Origin: JBLMXQ01 sp050257855
GTDB lineage: Bacteria > Acidobacteriota > Vicinamibacteria > Vicinamibacterales > CAVVIG01
Direction: 5' to 3'
DNA: 13,596 bases
NCBI GenBank assembly: GCA_050257855.1
Contig: JBLMXQ010000107.1
Location: forward strand, 1 to 13,596
The notes below the pieces were generated by a model. That model saw only the letters and a program-made list of their open reading frames with translations. It was not told the origin of the DNA and did not search any database. Both the position numbers and the translations under genes were made by a program. Below are positions 6,830 through 13,386 of the stretch, piece after piece. Positions within the stretch are counted from its first letter, which is position 1. Each line of letters begins with the position of its first letter.

Positions 6830-6856
6830 TCCCAATTCCCACTTCTCAGTTCTTGT
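6827..6856 (-). repeat. Degenerate heptad repeat array C (aroF-tyrA junction)
   Basis: On the plus strand TTC starts at 6829, 6836, 6843 and 6850, an exact 7-nt period. The minus-strand units are GAACTGA, GAAGTGG, GAATTGG and GAATGCT. The array fills most of the 36-nt gap between the DAHP synthase stop and tyrA and includes the ATG candidate start of tyrA. Confidence 0.55.
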
Positions 6857-6865
6857 CGTCGATTC

Positions 6866-7912
6866 CTACGTGCCCCAGCCGCGGCGCGCGACCGGCTCGA
6901 CGCAGATGCTGCGGCCGATCGCCGGCGCGATGATGCGGAGCTCCGCCATCAGCCGATCGAACTGCGCGGGGAACAGCGATTGCGCGCCGTCGCTCAGCGC
7001 GTGATCGGGGTCGCCGTGCACCTCGATGATGAGGCCGTCGGCACCGGCCGCGACCGCCGCGCGCGCCATCGGCGCCACCTTGTCGCGGCGCCCGGTCCCG
7101 TGGCTCGGGTCGACGATGATGGGCAGGTGAGAGAGCTTCTGGACGATCGGGATGGCCGAGATGTCGAGCGTGTTCCGCGTGGCGGTCTCGAACGTCCGGA
7201 TACCGCGCTCGCAGAGGATCACGTCGGTGTTGCCGCCGCTCAGCACGTACTCGGCCGACAGGAGCCACTCTTCGATCGTCGCCGAGATCCCGCGCTTCAG
7301 CAGCACGGGCCGGCGCGTCCGCCCGAGCTCGCGCAGCAGCGTGAAGTTCTGCATGTTGCGCGCCCCGACCTGGAACATGTCGCAGTAGCGATCGATCAGC
7401 TCGATCTGGCTGACGTCCATCACCTCGGTGACGAGCTTGAGGTTCTCGGCGCTCGCCGCGTCGCGCAGCAGGCGCAGCCCTTCCTCCCCGAGCCCCTGGA
7501 AGCTGTACGGCGAGCTCCGCGGCTTGAAGGCCCCGCCCCGCAGGACCTTGGCCCCGGCCCGCCGCACGGCCGCCGCGATCGTCGCGACCTGCTGCTCGTT
7601 CTCCGCCGAGCACGGCCCGGCGATGACGACGACCTCGTCGCCGCCGATCCGGACGTCGCCGAGCGCCACGACCGTGTTCTCCGGCCGGAACGTGCGGCTC
7701 GCAAGCTTGTACGGCTCCGAGATCCGGTGCACCTCGTGCACGCCGTCGAGCATCTCGATCAGCCGCGGATCCGGATGCGTCTGGCCGACCGCGCCCAGCA
7801 CGGTTCGCGTCACCCCGGTGGACCGATGCACGTCCAGACCGAATTCGATCAGCCGCGCGACCACCTGCTCGATCTGCGCCTCGGTGGCGCGCTCTTCCAT
7901 CACGACAACCAT
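6866..7912 (-). CDS. aroF: 3-deoxy-D-arabino-heptulosonate 7-phosphate (DAHP) synthase, type I-beta
   Basis: It condenses phosphoenolpyruvate with erythrose 4-phosphate, the entry step of the shikimate pathway. The ATG at 7912 (348 residues, MVVVMEERATEAQIE) matches the usual MIVVMK-type start of the family and has GGAGG 11 nt upstream; an upstream ATG at 7948 would add 12 residues. Residues 1 to about 70 are the ferredoxin-like N-terminal domain that carries Tyr/Phe feedback control in the Thermotoga maritima enzyme. The barrel follows: GPCSAE (99-104), KPRSSPYSFQG (130-140), QVGARNMQN (181-189), KRG (206-208), DPSHGTGRRD (268-277) and EVHGDPDHALSDG (297-309). Cys101, His271, Glu297 and Asp308 are the expected metal ligands. 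There is no fused chorismate mutase; that activity is the separate gene 67 nt upstream. The symbol follows common usage; aroA or aroG is also used for this type. Confidence 0.94.
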   Translation of the reverse strand: MVVVMEERATEAQIEQVVARLIEFGLDVHRSTGVTRTVLGAVGQTHPDPRLIEMLDGVHEVHRISEPYKLASRTFRPENTVVALGDVRIGGDEVVVIAGPCSAENEQQVATIAAAVRRAGAKVLRGGAFKPRSSPYSFQGLGEEGLRLLRDAASAENLKLVTEVMDVSQIELIDRYCDMFQVGARNMQNFTLLRELGRTRRPVLLKRGISATIEEWLLSAEYVLSGGNTDVILCERGIRTFETATRNTLDISAIPIVQKLSHLPIIVDPSHGTGRRDKVAPMARAAVAAGADGLIIEVHGDPDHALSDGAQSLFPAQFDRLMAELRIIAPAIGRSICVEPVARRGWGT

Positions 7913-7979
7913 GGCGTCCACAGCCTCCGCAACCCAACCATTGATCATACTCGCTCACGGGCCCGAACGCCCGCCCCTG

Positions 7980-8279
7980 CTACACCGGCTCGTCGCCGTC
8001 CTGCATGATCCGACGCTCCAGCCGCCGCGCCTCATCGATGATCCGCTCGAACAGCCGGCCGATCGCGTCGGGCCCGAGGGGCCCCTCGGTGGCGATCCGC
8101 CTGACGTGCTCGAGCACCTGCTTCTCCCGATGCGGCTGGTACACCGCCAGGCCATGCTCGCGCTTGAATCGGCCGATTTCACACACGCAGCGCGCGCGCT
8201 CGTTCAGCAGGCGGACGATGACCTCGTCCACCCTGTCGATGTCGCCGCGCAGATCGTCCAGATTCGCCATTCGTCTCAT
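7980..8279 (-). CDS. aroQ: Chorismate mutase, AroQ type, monofunctional
   Basis: It rearranges chorismate to prephenate, feeding TyrA and phenylalanine synthesis. The product is 99 residues, the size of a single all-helical AroQ domain. The start at 8279 overlaps the trpA stop as ATGA; an ATG three codons later (8270, MANLDDL) is the alternative. From the 8279 start the numbering happens to match the E. coli domain: Arg11, Arg28, Lys39, Arg51 and Glu52 are all present. Three pocket positions differ: Gln at 48 (Asp in E. coli), Ala at 84 (Ser) and Glu at 88 (Gln). Its place between trpA and DAHP synthase suggests a partner of the latter, since AroQ domains are fused to type I-beta DAHP synthases in some bacteria and mediate feedback there. 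No prephenate dehydratase domain is attached. Confidence 0.9.
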   Translation of the reverse strand: MRRMANLDDLRGDIDRVDEVIVRLLNERARCVCEIGRFKREHGLAVYQPHREKQVLEHVRRIATEGPLGPDAIGRLFERIIDEARRLERRIMQDGDEPV

Positions 8280-9088
8280 GCGGGCGACACGCGATCGCCC
8301 GCCCCTTTCAGCCATCGCACGAACTGCTCGACGCGCGGAATCAGATCGCCCGTCCCGGACGCCTCCGCGATGAGCGACACCAGCGCGCTGCCGACGACAG
8401 CGGCGTCGGCGCAGGCTCCGACTTCGACGACGTGCTCGGGACGCGAAATCCCGAACCCGAGCGCCAGCGGCAGATCCGTCACCGCGCGCACGCGTCCCGC
8501 CAGCTCCGCTGCGGTGGCAGCGACGCGATCCCTCGCGCCCGTCACGCCGAGGCGGGAGATGGCGTACAGGAACCCCTGTCCGAGCTCCGCCGCCCTGGCG
8601 ATGCGCGCGTCGGTCGTCGTCGGGCTGAGGAGGAAGATCGTCGCGATCCCCTGCTTCGCCATCGTCTCCCGGAACGGGCCGGCCTCCTCGATCGGGAGGT
8701 CCAGCGCCAGGACGCCGTCGACGCCGGCGGCGGCTGCGCGGCGCGCGAAGGCGTCGACGCCCATCCGCATCAGCGGGTTCGCGTAACTGAAGACGACGAT
8801 GGGCGCGGCCACCAGCGGGCGGACGCGGGCGATGACCTCGAGCGTCGCGCGCAGGCTGCCGCCGGCCGCGAGCGCGCGTTCGGCGGCGCGCTGGATGACC
8901 GGGCCGTCGGCCATCGGGTCGGAGAACGGCACGCCGACTTCGAGGACGTCCGCGCCCGCGCGATCCAGCGCCAGGAGCACCTCGCCCGAGCGCACGAGAT
9001 CGGGATCGCCGGCGGTCGTGTAGGTGACCAGACCGGTCCGGCGCTCGCGGCGCAGGCGCGCGAAGGTCTCGGTCAGGCGGACAGGCAT
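8276..9088 (-). CDS. trpA: Tryptophan synthase alpha subunit
   Basis: The alpha subunit cleaves indole-3-glycerol phosphate to indole and glyceraldehyde 3-phosphate and channels indole to TrpB in an alpha2beta2 complex. The product is 270 residues, normal for the family. The two catalytic acids are visible: Glu50 in LEVGVPFSDP and Asp61 in ADGPVIQ. Further barrel motifs are FSYANPL, DLPIEE and the phosphate-binding loop GFGISRPEH near the C-terminus. The ATG at 9088 lies 16 nt inside the end of trpB, and the gene ends in an ATGA overlap with aroQ, so translation is probably coupled both ways. No strong ribosome site of its own is seen. Confidence 0.96.
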   Translation of the reverse strand: MPVRLTETFARLRRERRTGLVTYTTAGDPDLVRSGEVLLALDRAGADVLEVGVPFSDPMADGPVIQRAAERALAAGGSLRATLEVIARVRPLVAAPIVVFSYANPLMRMGVDAFARRAAAAGVDGVLALDLPIEEAGPFRETMAKQGIATIFLLSPTTTDARIARAAELGQGFLYAISRLGVTGARDRVAATAAELAGRVRAVTDLPLALGFGISRPEHVVEVGACADAAVVGSALVSLIAEASGTGDLIPRVEQFVRWLKGAGDRVSPA

Positions 9089-10275
9089 TTCTGCACCGTG
9101 TTCACGTCCTTGTCGCCGCGGCCGGAGAGGTTCACCAGCATCAGCGTCTCCGCTCCGAGCTGCGGGGCCAGCCTGCGCGCGTACGCAATCGCGTGGGCCG
9201 ATTCGAGCGCGGGAAGGATGCCTTCGAGCCGCGCGAGCAGCTGAAAGGCGTCGAGCGCCTCGTCGTCGGTGACGTAGGTGTACTCGGCCCGGCCCTGTTC
9301 GCGCAGCCAGGTGTGCTCGGGGCCGACCGCGGCGTAGTCGAGGCCGGCGGAGATCGAATGCGTCGGCTCGATGTTGCCGTCGTCGTCCTGCAGCACGAAT
9401 GTGCGCGTCCCCTGCAGCACGCCTGCGCTGCCGCCGGCGAACCGCGCCGCGTGACGCCCGCGCACGATCGACTCGCCGCCCGCTTCGACGCCAATCAGGC
9501 GGACGGCGGGATCGGCGACGAAGGCGTCGAACAGGCCGATGGCGTTGCTGCCGCCGCCGACGCACGCGACGCAGGCGTCGGGCAGCCGGCCGGCGAGCTC
9601 GAGAAATTGGGCGCGCGCCTCGCGGCCGATCACCGACTGGAAGTCGCGCACCATGACGGGATAGGGATGCGGGCCGAGAACGGAGCCGAGCAGGTAATAG
9701 GTGTCGGCGACGTCGCTCACCCAGTCGCGCATCGCCTCGTTGATGGCGTCCTTCAACGTGCGGCTCCCGGCGTCCACCGAGCGGACCTCCGCGCCGAGCA
9801 GGCGCATGCGGAAGACGTTCAGAGCCTGCCGATCCATGTCCTCGGCGCCCATGTACACGCAGCACGAGAGGCCGAGCAGCGCACAGGCGGTGGCCGTCGC
9901 GACGCCGTGCTGGCCGGCGCCGGTCTCGGCAACGATCCGGCGCTTGCCCATGCGCACGGCGAGCAGGGCCTGACCGAGGGCGTTGTTGATCTTGTGCGCG
10001 CCGGTATGCGTCAGGTCCTCGCGCTTCAGGAAGATGCGGGCGCCGCCGCACGCAGCCGTCAGGCGCCGCGCCTCGTAGACCGGCGTCGGCCGGCCGACGT
10101 AGTGCTTGAGCAGCCGGCCGAGCTCGTCGTGAAAGGCGCGGTCGGCGCGCGCCGCGGCGTACGCGCGCTCGAGCGCCTCGACCGGCTCGACCAGCGTCTC
10201 GGGCACGAAGCGCCCGCCGTATTCCCCGAAGTATCCGCGCGCGTCAGGGCCGCGCAGGATGTTCGCTGCTGGCAT
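9073..10275 (-). CDS. trpB: Tryptophan synthase beta subunit
   Basis: This PLP-dependent subunit joins indole and serine to give tryptophan. The product is 400 residues from the ATG at 10275, which has GAGG 6 nt upstream inside the end of trpF (32-nt overlap). Visible landmarks are GEYGGRFVPETL (17-28), the PLP lysine Lys95 in HTGAHKINN, the catalytic Glu117 in AETGAGQHG, the PLP-phosphate loop GGGSNAIG (240-247) and Ser384 in NLSGRGDKD. The canonical TrpB1 features and the neighbouring trpA indicate the standard heterotetramer partner, not a stand-alone TrpB2. The frame remains open upstream, but that part overlaps trpF and is not family sequence. Confidence 0.97.
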   Translation of the reverse strand: MPAANILRGPDARGYFGEYGGRFVPETLVEPVEALERAYAAARADRAFHDELGRLLKHYVGRPTPVYEARRLTAACGGARIFLKREDLTHTGAHKINNALGQALLAVRMGKRRIVAETGAGQHGVATATACALLGLSCCVYMGAEDMDRQALNVFRMRLLGAEVRSVDAGSRTLKDAINEAMRDWVSDVADTYYLLGSVLGPHPYPVMVRDFQSVIGREARAQFLELAGRLPDACVACVGGGSNAIGLFDAFVADPAVRLIGVEAGGESIVRGRHAARFAGGSAGVLQGTRTFVLQDDDGNIEPTHSISAGLDYAAVGPEHTWLREQGRAEYTYVTDDEALDAFQLLARLEGILPALESAHAIAYARRLAPQLGAETLMLVNLSGRGDKDVNTVQKCLSA

Positions 10276-10876
10276 GAATGGCCTCGAACAGCGCCCGGAG
10301 GCGCCGGTGATCCTTGACGCCGGGCGAAGCTTCCACGCCCGACGAGACGTCGATTCCGAACGGCCGGACGCGCGCGACCGCCTCCGCCACGTTGTGCGGC
10401 GCCAGTCCACCCGCGAGCACGACCCGGCGGACCGCCGCCGCCTCGGCGGCGCGGTCCCAGTCGAGCGGGCGGCCGGTGCCGCCGCGACGCTCCGGGTCGT
10501 GCGCGTCGAGCAGAATCGTCATGCGCTCGGGCCACCGCCGGACCGCCGACAGCTCGAAGCGGTCGCCGACGGCAATGGCCTTGACGACCGGCCGGACGAT
10601 CGCCGACGCCTCGGCGGCCGTCTCGTCGCCGTGCAGCTGCACGGCTCCGAGCCGCACGAGCGCCGCGACGGCATTGACGTAGTCGGCAGGCTGGTTCACG
10701 AACACGCCGACGGTCGTCACGAACGGCGGCAGGCCCGCGGCAATCGCGCGTGCGCGATGCGGATCGATAGCCCGCGGGCTCTTCGGCCAGAAGACGAACC
10801 CGATCGCGTCCGCGCCGAGCGCGACGGCGGCCTCGGCGTCATCGAGGCGCGTGATGCCGCAGATCTTGACTAGCAT
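10244..10876 (-). CDS. trpF: Phosphoribosylanthranilate isomerase
   Basis: TrpF performs the Amadori rearrangement of N-(5-phosphoribosyl)anthranilate to CdRP in tryptophan synthesis. The product is 210 residues, one TIM barrel. The start MLVKICGITR carries the catalytic base Cys6, and the general acid Asp124 is in ILLDAHDP. Phosphate-binding segments are GGTGRPLDW, LAGGLAPHNV and GIDVSSGVE, all near-canonical. The ATG overlaps the last codons and stop of trpC by 7 nt, and the 3' end overlaps trpB by 32 nt. TrpF and TrpC are separate proteins here, unlike the fused enterobacterial enzyme. Confidence 0.96.
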   Translation of the reverse strand: MLVKICGITRLDDAEAAVALGADAIGFVFWPKSPRAIDPHRARAIAAGLPPFVTTVGVFVNQPADYVNAVAALVRLGAVQLHGDETAAEASAIVRPVVKAIAVGDRFELSAVRRWPERMTILLDAHDPERRGGTGRPLDWDRAAEAAAVRRVVLAGGLAPHNVAEAVARVRPFGIDVSSGVEASPGVKDHRRLRALFEAIHASSEHPARP

Positions 10877-11718
10877 GCCGACACCAGCGCCCTCAGCTCC
10901 GCCGCCGGATCGCCGGCGGTCATGAGCTGCTCCCCCACCAGGAACGCCTTGAAGCCGAGGCGTCCGAGACGCTCGAGATCCGCCCGGCTGCGCAGGCCGC
11001 TCTCGCTGACCGCGATGACGCCCGCCGGCAGCCTGCCGACGACGCGCTCCGACGCCGCGACGTCCACTGCAAGCGTGCGCAGGTTGCGATTGTTGACGCC
11101 GACAATCCCGGCGCCGGCGTCGACCGCGATCGCGGCCTCCTCCTCGTCGTGCACTTCGACGAGCGGGTCGAGCCCGAGATCCGCCGCCCTCACGATGAGG
11201 CGCCGCAGCAGCTGTGGACCGTGCTCGTCCCCCGGCCGCCCCACCTGCCCTGCCCGCCGGTCGACGAGCGCCGCCACAATCAGCAGCACCGCGTCGGCGC
11301 CCGCCGCCCGCGCCTCGAAGAGCTGATACTCGGACAGGATGAAGTCCTTGCGCAGGAGCGGTACGTCGACCGCGGCGCGCACGGACGCCAGATGCTCGAG
11401 CGATCCGTCGAAGAAGGTCGGCTCGGTCAGCACCGAGATCGCCGCGGCGCCGGCCTGCGCGTATCCGGTCGCAATCGCCGCCGGATCGTAGTCGGTTCGC
11501 AGGACGCCTCGGGACGGCGATCGGCGCTTGCACTCGGCGATCACGTTCACGCGATCCGCGCGCCCGAGCGCGTGGCGCAGCCGCCCGGCGCGCGCCGGCC
11601 GCGCCTCCGCGCGCCGCGCCACGCTCGACAGCGGCTCGCGCGACGCGCGCACCTCGACGACGCGGCGCGTCGCGGCGACGATGGCCGCGAGCAGGTCGGC
11701 CGCCGGCGCCACGGTCAT
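10870..11718 (-). CDS. trpC: Indole-3-glycerol-phosphate synthase
   Basis: It closes the indole ring by decarboxylating cyclisation of CdRP. The product is 282 residues, somewhat longer than the common 255-270. Catalytic and binding residues are recognisable: Glu62 and Lys64 in IAECKRRSPSRG, Lys124 in LLRKDFI, Glu188 in LVEVHDEEE, Asn210 in GVNNRNL and Ser240 in VSESGL. The length difference is mostly a polar Arg/Gly-rich insertion of about 15 residues (about 152-167, including RRAGQVGRPGDEHG), between the fourth strand and its helix. The start is an ATGA overlap with the trpD stop, and the stop overlaps trpF. Confidence 0.96.
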   Translation of the reverse strand: MTVAPAADLLAAIVAATRRVVEVRASREPLSSVARRAEARPARAGRLRHALGRADRVNVIAECKRRSPSRGVLRTDYDPAAIATGYAQAGAAAISVLTEPTFFDGSLEHLASVRAAVDVPLLRKDFILSEYQLFEARAAGADAVLLIVAALVDRRAGQVGRPGDEHGPQLLRRLIVRAADLGLDPLVEVHDEEEAAIAVDAGAGIVGVNNRNLRTLAVDVAASERVVGRLPAGVIAVSESGLRSRADLERLGRLGFKAFLVGEQLMTAGDPAAELRALVSAC

Positions 11719-12752
11719 GCGCTCGCCCCCGGCGCGAATTCGCCCGCGGTCGAGAGCGCGACCAGCCGCTCCAGCGTCCGGGCGGCGTCGCCGCGCTCCA
11801 GCGCGCGCGACGCCATCACGATTCCATGCTCGACCGATGGGACCCGTCCCGCGATGAACAGCGAGGCGCCCGCGTTCAGCAGCACGACGTCGCGCTGCGG
11901 TCCGCGCTCGCCGGCCAGAATGCGCTCGATGATGCGCGCGTTGTCGTGGACGCTGCCGCCCTTGAGCGACTGCAGCGACGCCTTGGGCAGCCCGACGTCG
12001 GCCGGATGCAGGTAGAACGTGTTCACGGCGCCGTCCCGGCACTCGGACACCTTCGTGTACCCGGTCGTGGAGATCTCGTCGAGACCGTCGGCGCTGTGCA
12101 CCACCCAGGCCCGCTCGGAGCCGAGCAGGAGCAGGGCGCGGGCGAGGAGTTCGGTGAATTCCGGCCGCGGCACGCCCACGAGCTGCCGCGTCGCGCCCGC
12201 CGGGTTCGTGAGCGGACCGAGCAGGTTGAACGCCGTGCGGATGCCCAGCTCCCGCCGCGCCTCCGCCGCGTGCTTCATCGACGGATGGAAGGTCTGCGCG
12301 AAGAAGAAGCCGATCCCGGCCTCCGCCAGACAGCGCTCGACCACCGCCGCCGACGCGCCGATCCGGACGCCGAGCGCCTCGAACACGTCGGCGCTTCCCG
12401 CGAGACTCGACGCCGAGCGGTTGCCGTGCTTCGCCACGCGCACGCCGCAGGCCGCCACGACCAGCGCCGCGCACGACGAGATGTTGAACGTGCCCGATTT
12501 GTCGCCTCCGGTTCCGCACGTGTCGAACACCTGCTCGTAGCGGCGCTCCACCTGCACGGCGTGCGCGCGCATGGTCCGGGCGAAGCCGACGATCTCGGCC
12601 GGGCGCTCGCCTTTCATCGCGAGGCCGACGAGCAGGGCCGCGACGTGCGCCGGCCGCGCGCGGCCCTCCATCACCTCGCCCATGGCGGCCGCCGCCTCGT
12701 CAATCGTCAGATCCTCGTGCCGCGTCAGCTTTTCGATCAGCGGTTGCAGCAT
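11715..12752 (-). CDS. trpD: Anthranilate phosphoribosyltransferase
   Basis: TrpD transfers phosphoribose from PRPP to anthranilate. The product is 345 residues, the standard length of a stand-alone enzyme. The PRPP loop CGTGGDKSGTFNISS begins near residue 79; KHGNRS is at 108-113, the Mg-binding DE pair (225-226) is in GLDEIS, and FHPSMKHAAEARRELG with FNLLGPLTNPAG marks the anthranilate side. The usual KHGNRSVSS is KHGNRSASS here, a conservative change. The ATG at 12752 has GAGG 7 nt upstream. It starts 31 nt after the trpG stop and is not fused to TrpG. Its TGA is shared with the trpC start (ATGA). Confidence 0.96.
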   Translation of the reverse strand: MLQPLIEKLTRHEDLTIDEAAAAMGEVMEGRARPAHVAALLVGLAMKGERPAEIVGFARTMRAHAVQVERRYEQVFDTCGTGGDKSGTFNISSCAALVVAACGVRVAKHGNRSASSLAGSADVFEALGVRIGASAAVVERCLAEAGIGFFFAQTFHPSMKHAAEARRELGIRTAFNLLGPLTNPAGATRQLVGVPRPEFTELLARALLLLGSERAWVVHSADGLDEISTTGYTKVSECRDGAVNTFYLHPADVGLPKASLQSLKGGSVHDNARIIERILAGERGPQRDVVLLNAGASLFIAGRVPSVEHGIVMASRALERGDAARTLERLVALSTAGEFAPGASA

Positions 12753-12783
12753 CCCGGTGCCTCATGGCGGGTCCGAACGCCCA

Positions 12784-13359
12784 TCAGCCCATCCGCCCGT
12801 CGAGAAAATTACGCAGAATCTGCCGCCCCTCCCCGGTCAGGATCGACTCGGGATGAAACTGCACGCCGTGAATCGGCCAGAAGCGGTGGCGGATGCCCAT
12901 GATCATCCCGTCCTCGCGCGCACGCGCCGACACCTCGAGATCGGCCGGCACCGACCCGCTCGCGATGACGAGCGAGTGGTACCGCGTGGCGACGAAGGGC
13001 CCGGCAATCCCGGCGAAAACGCCGCGTCCGTCGTGCTCGACCGTCGAGGTCTTGCCGTGCATCGCCGCGTCGGCGCGGACGACCGGCGCCCCGAACGCCG
13101 CGCCGATCGCCTGGTGCCCGAGGCACACGCCCAGGATCGGCGTGGTCGGCCCGAACCGCCGCACGACGTCCAGCGTCATCCCGGCGTCTTCGGGACGACC
13201 CGGGCCTGGCGAGATCAGAATCCGGTCGGGGGCCGCGCGTTCTACGTCGTTCAACGTGCCCGCGTCGTTGCGCATGACGCGCACCTCGGCGCCGAGTTCG
13301 CCGAGATACTGGACGAGGTTGTATGTGAACGAGTCGTAGTTGTCGATGACCAGAATCAT
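12784..13359 (-). CDS. trpG: Anthranilate synthase glutamine amidotransferase subunit
   Basis: It hydrolyses glutamine and hands ammonia to TrpE for anthranilate formation. The product is 191 residues, one class I amidotransferase domain. MILVIDNYDSFTYNLVQYLG opens the protein; the oxyanion motif is SPGPGRP (50-56), the nucleophile is Cys79 in GVCLGHQ, and His169 with Glu171 in VQFHPES complete the triad. In some bacteria the same protein also serves p-aminobenzoate synthesis (PabA), which cannot be excluded, but the trp neighbours make TrpG primary. The ATG at 13359 matches the family start. The frame stays open upstream through the 78-bp repeats, but that is not family sequence. No good Shine-Dalgarno is seen. 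trpE is expected beyond the right edge. Confidence 0.95.
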   Translation of the reverse strand: MILVIDNYDSFTYNLVQYLGELGAEVRVMRNDAGTLNDVERAAPDRILISPGPGRPEDAGMTLDVVRRFGPTTPILGVCLGHQAIGAAFGAPVVRADAAMHGKTSTVEHDGRGVFAGIAGPFVATRYHSLVIASGSVPADLEVSARAREDGMIMGIRHRFWPIHGVQFHPESILTGEGRQILRNFLDGRMG

Positions 13360-13386
13360 TACTCTATTTCTCGCGGGGCCCCACCC

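Noticed and set aside
6017..8008. 663-codon plus-strand ORF antisense to tyrA, aroF and the end of aroQ
   Set aside because: The minus-strand genes in this interval have complete catalytic motifs. The plus-strand translation is a low-complexity Arg/Asp/His-rich shadow typical of high-GC genes.
8276..10051. 591-codon ORF as a long N-terminally extended TrpA
   Set aside because: The upstream half is a wrong-frame reading of trpB. The family start MPVRLTETFA is at 9088, and the 270-residue length is normal.
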